DNA of 64,000 nt from Furcasterigmium furcatum (Eukaryota > Ascomycota > Sordariomycetes > Glomerellales > Plectosphaerellaceae): the NCBI GenBank assembly GCA_001599815.1, contig BCIA01000006.1:3660961-3724960 (forward strand), written 5' to 3'. The notes under the pieces are model-generated. The model was not told where the DNA came from. It ran no database searches and saw nothing but the letters and a program-made list of their open reading frames with translations. How positions within the stretch are numbered: the first letter of the stretch is position 1; each line of letters begins with the position of its first letter. The position numbers and the translations under genes were made by a program. Shown here piece after piece: positions 1-11,176 of this stretch.

Positions 1-1800
1 GTTAACCACCAGATACGGCGACGTTCCTCACGTTCTTCCTCTGTAATGACAGGTGTGCTAGTTCCACCATTGCGCATGACGCCGCCAACCTCTGCTTGTT
101 CGGTGTTCAATGGAACAGGTGAGGGGGGGAGCTCGCGACCCAGCTTGAGCTCGCGAGCTAGTGACCAAGCAGCATTCCACCATCGCAGGCTCGCGCCCTT
201 GTACTCGCTGGCCGAGACGACAGTGGCCAGATGAATGTAGGTGATCACATCATCAAGCTTGCCAGCGGCACCAAAGGCACCGGATTCGCCGCTGAGGGCG
301 TCCAGGCTCATAGAACCTGGCAAAGCAACGCCCAGACCGCCGAGAGCCACGCCGTCGTAGATTGGGCTTGTAACAGGAGATCCTTCTCCTGATGGCGTGT
401 GAATCAAGGGTTTCAGAAGACTGACGGTGAGCTCGAGCAGCTTCTGGCAGATCTTCTGACGTGCGGATGGGACGCTCGTGAGGAAAGGAGCGTCGCTTGT
501 CTGCGCAGCCACCCAAAGCATGCTCGCCAGGAGAGCAGGCTGACATGACCGAGGCTTGGTCGGATGAAGGAAAGACTTTTTTCGGAAGACGTAGCCCAGG
601 ACATATGGTGACATTGGGTGCATCTTTGCCGAAGACGACGAAGCGAAATAAAGATCAATCAAGTCGCAAGCCAAGGAAACCGGTACTGTATTTCCCAGGT
701 GTGGCAGAAGAGGTTCGAGGACTGGGTACCGTAGCTGCTGATTGGCGTGAGTGTAGTTGTGCTGCGGTAGTGGTGGAGGATACTGAGCAGTCGGCGAAGG
801 CATGCCCATCCAACCCGGCGATGCCGCTTCGCCGGCCATGGCGTAGGTGCCCATGGAGCTTGAGTTGTCCATACGGAACTGTGGATTTCCAGAGTAGGCA
901 GTCGGGCTTTGGCCTTGCATCGGGTATGGCAAGTCTGGGTAGCTCGAGCCGTATGGGGCATGTGGCGGCGGATTCATCATGTGTGCGGCCATGCCTTGTC
1001 GGTCGTAGCCGGCATGTACGCTGCCATAGCCGTTGAGGTCCAGCGATCCAGACCTTTCAAGGTGATCCCTTTCCATGCCCGGGTGGCCTACAATAGGTGG
1101 CTGAGGGCCGTCCATCTCGTCGATGGGCTCCAACTGGCTGGTTTGCGGGCCATGCTGCAAGGTTTCGTCGGTTGAGTCATCCGACACCTTGTCGCTCCTG
1201 CTGCTCTGAGCTGGAGGATTAGGCTGTGAAGGAGTTGAGACTTTGGAGTCGGACTGGGTGTCGGAGGACTTTGCGGATTCGGCGGCTTCCGGCTTCCCGC
1301 CTTGAGTAGCTGCTGCTTGGGCAGCTTGTTGCGCGAGATCCTTTCTGGAAGCTTTCCCTCGCTTCTTTCTCTCCCGAACATACTCGCAACTGAGTCCAAA
1401 TTCTGTTGCAAGCAGGTCAGAATTGCTCTGTCATGGTGAAAACTCCCAGGCTAGGCTTACCAATGCAGTGTGCGCAAGGATGCTGGCCGTCACATTTGGT
1501 CCTCAACTGGTTGCATTGGTCACAGGCACGACTGATCCTCCTTCTGATGGGCCCCGAAGCGGCGGAAGACCGAGTGCCCGGGCCATAAGGATGCTGCCTG
1601 TGCTTTGGCTGTTGAGGGCCGGCGCGAGCCAGATGAGGGTCGTGGACACCGACATGCTGCTGAAGCTGCTGGATCCCATACCCTTGGGACAGCTCATTCA
1701 AACCGCCAGGATGACCATTGGGAACATGCGCATTGGAAAAGAGCGTGTTGGAGGGGATGCTCGCGTACGGGGAGAATCGGTGCAGCGGGTTGGACAACAT
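1..1800 (-). CDS. xlnR: XlnR/Xyr1 xylanolytic transcriptional activator, C-terminus cut by window edge
   Basis: Zn2Cys6 activator of xylanase and cellulase genes, acting in the nucleus. Exon 1 is 1461-1800 (ATG at 1800); a 58-bp intron (1403-1460) splits the zinc cluster; exon 2 runs from 1402 past the left edge. About 580 residues are visible of a family usually near 900-950. The six cysteines lie at about residues 93, 96, 103, 109, 112 and 119, preceded by the family signature RRRISRACDQC and followed by CEYVRERKKRGKASRKD. Downstream are the conserved YPVLEPLLPHLGN and SLACDLIDLYF blocks, and the sequence leaves the window at RRRIWW of the fungal transcription-factor homology domain. The intron inside the zinc cluster is typical of this family. 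The identification rests on these recognised blocks. The C-terminal activation region is not visible. Confidence 0.95.
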
Positions 1801-4800
1801 CTCGTCGGTTGGTCGAGAACTTCTTCGCCGCCCCGGCGCGGCGGTTGAGTAGAAGGCAAGGTTATCCAGTTGGACTGATTGATTCTAGTGAGCGGGAAGA
1901 GAGGTATTGTGAGCTTGCTGCCGTGGCGTGATTGTGTTGGAGAAGCAGTGAAATGTCGAAGCAGATGTCAAGTGGACCTTGGCCAGCGATGAAAGAAGGG
2001 CGAAAGGTGTGGATGTATATGGAGATGGAGATGACAAGGGTTGGGAAATACTCCACCCCCTCCTCGTCCCCAAGTCTGCTCAGAAATGAGGGAGAAGGTA
2101 CTTGTACCATCAACGGCACTGGCCGTTTCCTAAGATGTGGGGAAGAAAGATCAGAACGGGGTGCATTGTGTCTGGGGGGGCCAGGCAGCTTGGGGACCGG
2201 AGGCCGCGCATCAGGAGACCACACCCGGTGGCCAAGGTCAGGATGGATGGGTGAGTGCGCAGGCAGGTTGGCGGGGACTACCACCGAGAGAGCAGGTGGC
2301 CAACCGAGGACAGGGGCCGGGGGAGGTCGATCCACCGAGTGAGATGGTGGGCGTCAACCAAATGACAAGGGGTCGACTCACCCAGCAGAAGTGGTGAGAT
2401 GGGTCGAAGGGGTCCCTCCGGAAGTCTGGTCCGAATCGGTGCGTCGTTGCTTGGCCCAACTGCTGATGGGCTGTTGTCTGGAAGCTGGACGGCCTGCCTG
2501 ACAGCAGGTAAGATCGTCCCGATGCGATACTCGCGCTCGGTCAGAAGCTGGGTGTTCAATGTTTGTATGTTTGGTGTTCTGGAGGAAAACTAGAGATGCG
2601 GTGTTTCCTGTGCTCCGTCCGACACTCCGAATATCGCTCGCGGACTAAAAGCCGAAGGCTCTCTGACAGTCTCTGCTGAGGGATGCATGAAATCAAGCCG
2701 ACAGCCCCCCGTTGCAGTCTTGGGTCCGTTGCAATGTGGGTGCCGCTTGCACGGAACAGGATTCGGGCGAATGACGGACGAGGAACGGTCGGTGAGGGAC
2801 TGAGAGATCCTCGTTAACGGCGCTCTTCGGACGCTGTCGTCACAAGCGGGCGAATGAAATGGTCTGCTTGGCCGAGTGGAGAACCTCCCGGACTGTCTGG
2901 ATGCTTCTGAGCTGAGCAGGTGTTGGCTTGAGCCACGGTTGTCGAACAGTGGTGTTGTCGTATTCGACATCGATGTCACAGAAGGTGAGCAGACCCGTTT
3001 CCACGATCACGACAAAAGTCGCAGGAGCTCAGACTCGGCAGTGATTCTCTCTGCGCCGCCGAGGGCCCAGGTTTGTCAGGGACGCATTGTCCCTGTTGAC
3101 CGAGGAGTTGCAGAATCATCCGAGGGTCGTTGCAAACTCTCAACGAGCGCGCCAACAGCCTTCGTTTGGGTTGCAGGGCGTGATGCAAGGCCAGCCTGGC
3201 GAAGCCATGACGGCGAGTGATGCCTTGGATGCACCTCAGTGGCGACACTAGTCAGTCATGGTGTCGGTGGCCCATCTACAACAGGCAAGGTACGGGGTCT
3301 CGTCAAGTCTACCAGTCTGGCCCGGCCTGACGGACCAGGTCTGAAAGGTTCATGGTGCCAGCTATGGGTAGACGTGACTGATCACAGTTCAGTGCGTCCA
3401 TGTTCGCAAACCAAAGTTTTTCCGGCCAAGCCAGATGCTGCAATGATAAGAACGCCGGGGTCGTCACAGCATCTGACGAGGGGGGTTCCCCGGATTTCCG
3501 CGCTCTGGGCCAAGTCCACCCCCAGCCAGATGCCAGCTGCATGAGTCGCCGACAGGATGACGGTGGTGGGGATGCAGCTCAAGAGCACTCGCAGGCGCCG
3601 AGATTCGCCTGGCTAACCGGGATGGCATGGGACGGACGCAGCGGCTGGATCGATTCCGTTGCAAGTGGGCGTTCAGGAACGAAGTCAAGCCGGCAGACTC
3701 CAGACCACAGGACGACGTCGGCCACTCCTCGCTTACTGGTTGACAGGCGCAAGGTCCATTCAGGGTGGTGGTGGCGTGGTTCGCAGAGCAAGCATGGGAA
3801 GCGGCTTGCAAGCCACGCAGACAGGCCACCCTGCAGAAACTGGGCGTTGGCTCGTCCAAGGCTCTCAGGGGATGGGGTTCGGTAGTTCGCGATTGCAGCC
3901 GACGAGACGATGGGGCCGGGCGGGAGCGTGGCTGGCGAGCCATCTGTCTGCACGCCCACCTGCGTGCCCGTCTTGGGAGGCGTCGCATGAGATGAATGTA
4001 GGGTTGTGGCACCGACGGAGGGCGATGGCCGAGCATTGACTGATGATGGGCTGTGGCGTGGTCGGGGAGGTTGCCAGCTCCCATGCCTGGTTGGCAGCTG
4101 GCTGAGGAGAGGCCGTTCGAGGTTCTTTGAGGACATGGGATAAGCTTGCAGCAGATGATGGAGGATCGGCATCATGGCCAGGCACACCGCGCGAAGGCGT
4201 ACACGTGTTGAGGCAAAGGGGATGATCTCTGGACGATCTGGGGATGGAGAATCGCCCCTTGCCCCCCAAACCCCTCAGCGCCTTCCCCGTTCACCCGGCC
4301 TTCCTGAACGGCTCCTTCCTTTTTCCAGCTGGGGAGGATGGAATCTGGGGAAGCTACCGACGCATGGACGCTGTCACGCCCCCGAAACTAGGTCGTTCTT
4401 GATGAGACGGAGAAGATGCGACTGGAGATCGGATCTCTGGAGGGAAGGGACGGGCAGGGAACATTCCGGTGCCTGCCTCCCAGCACCCCCCTGACCTCAT
4501 TTCACTGGCCATGGGTGCCGCCGAGAGAGCATCTATGCGTGGCGCGGTACCTCCTTCCGTGATTTCTGCTTCCATCCTCCTGCTGCATGAAGCGCGTCAC
4601 AAATGGAACTGACACGGAGACAACCTCGACTCGTATGTACGAGTACATCTACCAGAAGCCAGCCAAGTCCTTTACATCCTGCATGGCTCTCCTAGCCTGC
4701 CTCTAATCTCTTTGCAGCATGGCGGTTTCGACGGCATCGGCCCCAAGCCGGTCAACATCGGTGGCCGTCGCCCGAATCGGGACAATAGTCCCCTCCAGGA

Positions 4801-7800
4801 TACGTACATACGTCCTACACCGAGGAAATGACGATGTCACCTCAAGCCCTCGGCCAGGCTCTGCCGCCGAGGCTCCATTCTTACCCAGCTTTCGAAGGTT
4901 CTGGGCCTCTGAGGTCGCCACTTCAGGACCGGCATGCTGGCAGGAAGGGCATGATCATCAACTCAGGCCTCCGAAATCAGTGCAGCACGCCCGTAACAAC
5001 CTCACCGATCATCAACGCCAGATACGCGCAACCAGCAGGACGGACATCGAACTTCGCCGGGGGCGCACCGGTGTGCATGGCACGCCCGCCCCTGACTATC
5101 AGGGCGTCCAATTCATTCGTTCGCAAGAAATGACTTTTATGCCACCTCCGCATTCGCTGCGGGCTGTCAAGCTGTCCAGCATGTTGGGGATGAGGGTCCA
5201 TCTTGCAGTACGACTGCTCCATCCTCCAACGGCCCGGCCCCGAACCTCCTGACGCCCAACCTCCGCACTACCCACACCTCACAGAAACGAACTGCAGCCA
5301 CCATCCACGCTTCCCCTCATCTCCTGCACCTCGCGGCCATCTCCATTTGCAGCGCGCCCACAGCGCGACCGGGCGTTGAGTGTTCCAAGCCAACTAGACG
5401 GCATCATCACTCCCTAATCGCAGCATACGTTTCTACCATAGTCAAACGCTGATGGTCCACCGCCACCCTCAGGGCGTGAGGTTTTATTTTTGCCAACTGC
5501 CGTCGACCGGGCTTTCTTGGCTCTCATCATGACCAGCCGTAACATCTACAAGTACTTATGATACCTTCGTCTCGCCCAGGACACTGCTTCTGACCGTAAT
5601 TATTCAAGCATCAGTCCCCGGGCACACCGGACATAGTCTCCCACTGCCTGAGGGGTCAACAAAGGTGTTGAAGGGTCCTGTGCACTGCATTGGTCCAGTA
5701 AAGGGTTCGGGACCATATTCAACTTCGGCCGACGGTCCGAAACTCCAAAATTTACTCTGAGGGGGAGCTCTCGTACGGCACGGTCTCCTATTCGTCAGAC
5801 CCGCGTCTCATTTCCTAATCGGAATACCCCATGTTCAAGGTGCGATCTTCGGCTCGCACCCCGCCTCTGACTTGCTCTCACCGAAACTGCCTCCAGCAGA
5901 TCTCACTTGCTCAGGTCCAGGTCAAGAGATGGAATTGTCAAGGCAGCACACCTGACGAAGTTTCCAACGCTCCCCCCGAGCGCATGGTGCTGCTAATCCA
6001 CTCGACAAGTACGTACTACGATATTCTGTTTCGCTGGCACTGCGTTACAACAAACTCAGAAGGTGGGCTCACCGTCCCGTACCCCTCGGCTGCGCTACCG
6101 TCGACAGTCTTCTGGAAGACTTGGATGAAGCAACATCGGTACCTGTAGTGTTCCCGTTCTTCCACGCCAGAAACATGCTCACGGTGAAACCGGCACACCA
6201 GCACCGCGGTTCCTCGACAAGCTCGTCAAACCCAGGCCACGCCAGCTCCAGTTCCATGCATCGACCACGTGCCGGGTAAAGAGAGCTCATCCTGGGGAAG
6301 CTTCCGATTTCGAGCCCAGCTGCTAGGCTGGCGCTCAGGTCGTCGGCGGCGAAGGACGTCACTGGCTCCGGGAGGACCAGCTCACTGGGTTCGGTTGATG
6401 TCTGGCGAGATTGATGGACCTTGCCCTGCGCCCGCTGCACTTGTAATATATTAAGATGCAGGCACCATCCACCGTGGATTTTCTCGGCCGTTGTCAATTT
6501 ATCATGCGAGGCTTTCCGAAGCACTGTCCCCGGCAACCGAGTCCGCAATGTCCGAAGGTGTTGCACATCAGCAGGCATCGAGGTGCTATCCAGTGGACTG
6601 CTGCTATCACAAGGCTTGACCTCGGCCCATTGCCAGTTGCGCCGGCAGTTGCTCGGGCAGATTCTCTTCTCGGAGCTTTTCCCTGACTCCCTGGAAGATG
6701 CCAAGAGAATTTTCAACGCCCTCCAGGCTAGGCTGGTCAAGTGAACTGGGTGGACAGTGGGCGCTCAGACTCACAGCCACCCTCATGGATCGCGCCATCC
6801 CGAGAGAAACTCGTCGCAACGGCTTCCCTCGGCTTGCAATCGGGCAACCCGAGAAGATTGTGCAAATGACCACCCAGTGGTCACTGCGTTTGCGGCGGGC
6901 ACTCATCGCCCACTCGATTCCAAGAGCAGTAGGTACTAATGACAGGATATCTGGGCCAGACTTCGCTCAGGAGTCTCAAGGAGAACATTCGGCCGTCCCA
7001 GGAGCGGGGCCACAGAAAAGCCGGACCACTAGTGCGCCTGAAGAACACATTTACCCGGCCATTTATCCCCGTGCGCCGGCGTTCTTGGCTGCGGGGGGGA
7101 CGATGGGCTCCAACACACCCACGACGCCGCCGTCTCTTGCAGCCAAGGGAAGACCGATCGACGTACATCTCGGACACATGGAAAGCCAAGTAAATCACGG
7201 AAGGGAAATAGGATCACGGCAATCTTCCCTCTCTTGGAGTAACCGCGGCTGAAAATCTTGGCATTTGTCAGGAAGCCCATCGAGCCCGTCAATTAGCGGC
7301 AATTGTCAGGACACTAAAGTGTTCTGGTTGCCAAATTCCACCAGGTCACGGGGATATGACAACCAACGACGCAACTGCGAGTGCAGCGTGGCTGACGAGA
7401 CGATGGCCATGAGCCGGCGATTTCACCGCTTGTTGGTAGCTCTCCCTCCATCCCGCCGCAGCATGGCCGAAGCTATCGATCGCCCCCCGGCACTCTTCCC
7501 CGGAGGAACCCTGAAAACCCCGGGGATGGGCACCACGGGCTGCACTGCATACGGCCCCCTTATTGCTGACTTTCCAAAATAGGGCTCATTCGAAACTACC
7601 TAAACACCGGGGTTGCGCCTTGCAAATGAACTTCTATTTGGGGCATTCCTGCCAAGCTGGCTGGAGTGAGGTCGAGTTTGGTTCGGTCTAACCCATTTTC
7701 GCGTCTCGACCCCCTTCCGTCCGGCGCTGCCTGTGTCCGGGTCCCCGTGCTGGATCGAGAAGGCTTGGGATGCGAGTCCGCATGACCCGCGTGCTGTCGT

Positions 7801-8760
7801 TGCCTTGCACCCCTATGTAGGTTTGACGCAGTTGTTCTTTTAGATTGTCGCTGTCCGAGTCTGGGAAAGGGGTAAGGTCGTGTCAGGGGAACGCTGTGGC
7901 CGGGCGCACGGCCAGACGGTACCACGGGATACTATTATCGGGTCCTCATGATGAGGGGCTGCAATAGATGGCATCGGTATAGGGCGTTTGGGCGTGGCTG
8001 GAGCCTGGCGCGCTGTCAGCTCCCGAGTCAGGAGGATCCTCCTTCAGGCGAGACTCTGCCGGCGGCAGCACGATGCTGCGGTGCATTCTGGGCATTTTCT
8101 TGCCAATGCGACTCTATGACAGAGATTGGGCTGGTCCGGATCTCGTCGCCATGTCCTGGAGTCCTCGCTTCCGAACTTTGGCGTGAGGGCGTGGTTCCAG
8201 ACTGCTCTGCTGATGGCCCAGAACTGCGGCATAGGTCGGAAAGGGCGAGCTTCACGGGAGGCATGCATGCTCGCCGCTTCAAGTGCGGACCCTGCCTTAG
8301 ATTATTGGAGCCTGAGGAGGCTTGCTGCTGTTCTGACGTTGCGAAAGATGGTGTTTGTCAACCTACCTGATGCTCGGTGTGTTCCAACAAGACCGCGGAG
8401 GTGTTGTCAGTGCTGGTACGGCTTACCCCTGGGAATATCAGCGGACATTTCAGCGCAGCTGCTTTTCCTCCGGCGCTTCAGAGAAGTGACAGCCCTACAC
8501 CGAGTGTTCAGGCGCTACATCTTGGCTCATCAACATGACACGTCTCATTGCACGCCCCGCACGGCTCAGGATGAGCTATAGTTACACAGCATTTTCTGTG
8601 ATCATCGTTCCAAAACTTGCCTGCCCAGGGTTGGCATGGAAGCCACAATCTCGTATTGACAGTGACGTGTCTGGGGTGCATGAGTAGCACTGCTTGTGGG
8701 ATCAGGACTGGCTTGAAAGCCTGAAACAACGCCTTTAACCTGCAGTTCTCTTCATCTTAT
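1801..8760. other. Long gene-poor region upstream of xlnR
   Basis: About 7 kb with no ORF showing recognisable domains, good start context or plausible splice-joined exons. The longest ORFs (minus-strand frames around 3464-4187 and 6069-6740) have low-complexity, shadow-like composition, and the latter lacks an ATG at its 5' end. The part next to xlnR presumably holds its 5' leader and promoter. The rest may carry noncoding transcripts that cannot be recognised from sequence alone. Confidence 0.5.
2137..2322. promoter_or_regulatory. Cluster of CreA-type (SYGGRG) sites upstream of xlnR
   Basis: Four matches to the carbon-catabolite repressor consensus SYGGRG lie close together at 2137-2142 (GTGGGG), 2172-2177 (CTGGGG), 2197-2202 (CCGGAG) and 2317-2322 (CCGGGG), about 340-520 bp upstream of the xlnR ATG. 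CreA repression of xlnR is established in other filamentous fungi. A six-base degenerate motif is common by chance in G-rich DNA, so binding is an inference. Confidence 0.35.
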
Positions 8761-9246
8761 CTAATTCATAGTGCTAGGCTTGCTGCTGGAACGTATTTTC
8801 TGGACGATGAGGTCCTCTGCCCAAGCAGCAATGACATACACGGGAGGGTGGTAAACATGTCCTCCAGGCGGATTCGAAGACAGCGAGGAGGCTCCGACTT
8901 TTAGGATGACCCTCTGAACTCCTGCTTTACTCCTACTTTTATTGGCTCCATTATTGTTGGTCACGGTCCGGATGCCGTAGGAGCAAAGCTCCAGGTCACG
9001 ACAAATCCTGGTGGGCATGGGCAATTGTCGATGACGTTGGCAACGATCTCTTCGCAGTCTTTCATGTGTAATCATATGGTTTAAGGGACCCCAGCTCAAC
9101 GAGGCTCTTTGATATTCAACCTTTGACTCGAGAGATTCACAGCCCACCTTGAAGACGCCGCACTGCAGTCGATCTGGCTTCTCGCAACAGCGTGGTTTCG
9201 GAACTGGGTTCCCAGGGAGCGCTTTGATATCCTTGATGTCCGTCAT
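8761..9246 (-). CDS. Hypothetical ORF, possibly a remnant
   Basis: An open frame of 161 residues from the first ATG (9246); the frame is open up to 9360 without an ATG. The N-terminal part (L-rich, with SLTLLTTLLSHLD just upstream of the ATG) and the tail PPVYVIAAWAEDLI look more protein-like than the shadow ORFs nearby, and five cysteines are present. No domain is recognised. It sits at the edge of a decayed patch with a broken DUF7136 gene, so a gene fragment is as likely as a functional gene. Confidence 0.2.
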   Translation of the reverse strand: MTDIKDIKALPGNPVPKPRCCEKPDRLQCGVFKVGCESLESKVEYQRASLSWGPLNHMITHERLRRDRCQRHRQLPMPTRICRDLELCSYGIRTVTNNNGANKSRSKAGVQRVILKVGASSLSSNPPGGHVYHPPVYVIAAWAEDLIVQKIRSSSKPSTMN

Positions 9247-9426
9247 GTCAAGGTGTGAGAGGAGGGTTGTCAGCAGAGTGAGGGAGTCCCCGGGGAACGA
9301 TAGTATCAATTCCAGCAGGCTATAGCAAGCAGAGAGGTCGGATATAACTTCTGTCGACACCCTTTTTCTGCCTCGTCACCTGTCAACGCGCCGACCCTTC
9401 TTCACAGTACCTCATCGACACGTCGC

Positions 9427-9663
9427 CTAGGGTTTGCAAGGGTAATTTAGCGACTTGAGATACTTCCTCGTGTAACTCTCCGGCCCCATGTTGAGATTGT
9501 TAGTGGCTTCCACCGGGCCGCAGACCGGAATCCGAACATAGCCGGGCCGACGAAGATCCACCCTGTTGGCTGTATAGGTCGCATAGAGAGACTTCACGGC
9601 CGGTCTTTTGGCCTTGCTAGGATCCATCTGGTTCTTGTTTCCGTCGTACTTGAACGTTTGCAC
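9427..9663 (-). CDS. Small hypothetical ORF, C-terminal fragment of an unknown protein
   Basis: The minus-strand frame ending at 9427 encodes about 78 residues ending ...CGPVEATNNLNMGPESY...NYPCKP. It has no N-terminal ATG (first codon GTG at 9663), and the open frame continues a little further upstream into the region antisense to the DUF7136 homology. Composition is coding-like, but there is no recognised family. Best read as a 3' fragment abutting, head to head, the truncated DUF7136 gene. It may be non-functional. Confidence 0.2.
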   Translation of the reverse strand: MQTFKYDGNKNQMDPSKAKRPAVKSLYATYTANRVDLRRPGYVRIPVCGPVEATNNLNMGPESYTRKYLKSLNYPCKP

Positions 9664-9694
9664 GGCCCTGACAGCAACACCGTCAAAAAGGGCA

Positions 9695-10564
9695 AAGATT
9701 CACGTCCAGGTCGACCTCATATTCCCCCAGAATGAGACGTATACGCCCACCCAGTACTTCCCCATTATTCTCGGCGTCAAGAACCTAGACGCCGCATGGC
9801 CATTCGACATGGGCTTTTTTGTACAGATCAACATCGACGTCACCGAAGGGCCCGAAATCTCCTGGGAGACGGAAAGTTTCGGCTTGGGTTATAACGAATT
9901 CCTCCTCACTGTCGACCCCAAGCCTGGGGAACTTTTCTACTACATCGCTGGGTCCAATCTCTTGAACAACGCAAGTGGCGGCCACCACACGATAACATGG
10001 GGGATGGGCGTGCAGAACCGATGTTTCGCGAACAACACCAACCCAAAGCTTGATGTCAAGGGAAACGACTGGCGCTCCTAGAATGACTACGATAACAGAA
10101 ATAAGCTTGCCTTCAGCACGGCACCGGATAGTCAGCTTCCAGACATCAAGACTACGGCCCGGTCATGCTCAGAGCCCAGCAGGAATACTTCGAAGGCCGT
10201 TCAGATCTCCGAGGTGCACAGGACGAGCGACTGGGAACGCTTGGATTATGATCACTGGAAAAACAATTACCCCGAAACTACCTGGGACAGGAAAGGATTT
10301 TTCGATAACTTCAGAGGCAAGTGGTGACTCATGATGGACACCAATATTACGTCGCACAAGTGTCCCTACAAGGACTTCAGCAAGGAGCTTGCGGCCAACG
10401 TCTCCGAGGTGATGTTGGGGATGATGTCTTGCGACGAGGGGGAGGGGCAGACGATTCGCGCCGTGCTCAGATGCTTCTCACATGTCAACTCTTGGATCTC
10501 TGGGCTGGGGCGTGACTTTGCTATCTCTTGCTTGGATTTGAGTGCATTCATCTCCCTCGGCTGA
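9695..10564 (+). pseudogene. DUF7136-family secreted-protein gene, interrupted by stops and lacking its 5' end
   Basis: From about 9695 the + frame reads VDLIFPQNETYTPTQYFPII, the start of the fungal DUF7136 domain, and continues to HHTITWGMGVQNRCF. It meets TAG at 10079-10081. In the same frame homology-like sequence resumes (KLAFSTAPDSQLPDI), stops again at TGA 10326-10328, and resumes a third time with the Cys-containing end expected of the family (KCPYKDFSKELAANVS, C at 10434 region). There is no in-frame ATG or clear signal peptide upstream, only a TTG-led stretch. A 51-bp in-frame intron at 10055-10105 could remove the first stop, but its donor (GTCAAG) is poor. The function of DUF7136 is unknown; members are usually secreted. 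I call this a pseudogene. Confidence 0.6.
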
Positions 10565-10609
10565 ACGGAGAAGAGAGGATAGTCGGATCTAGACCCGCTT
10601 GGCAAACCT

Positions 10610-11040
10610 TGAGATGACTTATACCTACTAAATCGGTATCTACAAATCTTAATAGACCTCTTAGTATGAATATCTTCTAATAAGTATCTATCTTATTTGA
10701 GATACATCTCAATGAGGGCTTCTTTCAACAGGGACATATTATAAAGTAGATCTCTCTTAATAAGCGCCTCTCTCAACAAAGATACATCTCAATAAGGTCT
10801 CTCTTAATATGGCTCTCTCTGAATAAAGATCTGTCTCAATGAAGATCTGTCTAAACGAGAACACCTCTTACTATAGGCCTGTCTCAATAAGGATCTCTCT
10901 CAATAAAGATCTATCTAAATGAGAATACCTCTTGTTATAGGCCTGTCTCGATCTAGACCTCTCTCGTTAAGAACCTCACTTAGACTAAAGTGAGCTCAAC
11001 ACCAAAGTCACTCATTTTCATCACAACTCATTAAGACTCT
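10610..11040. repeat. A+T-rich degenerate repeat tract
   Basis: About 430 bp of A+T-rich sequence made of recurring TCTCTCAATAAAGATCT-like words. The clearest pair is a 64-bp unit: copies start at 10842 (AAGATCTGTCTAAACGAG) and 10906 (AAGATCTATCTAAATGAG), each followed by CACCTCTT/TACCTCTT and TATAGGCCTGTCTC. Surrounding DNA is much richer in G+C. Origin is unclear: an old satellite or a mutated transposon end. Confidence 0.65.
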
Positions 11041-11176
11041 CACACGATTAGCAGCCATTTCAATTTACTTATGCCTGGACGCCCCCCTAGTCCTGTTAAC
11101 GCCTAACCCAGATACCCTCATGCTCATTCCCCCGCCGTTTCGACAGGGCGCTGTCTGGACGACCGCCCAACTCGAT

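Noticed and set aside
3464..4187. Two overlapping minus-strand ORFs of about 200 residues
   Set aside because: They overlap each other in different frames with Pro/Arg/Ser-rich composition and no recognisable motif.
6069..6740. 223-residue minus-strand ORF
   Set aside because: Begins at TTG without a nearby ATG, has no domain and no partner exons; long random frames are expected in this G+C-rich DNA.
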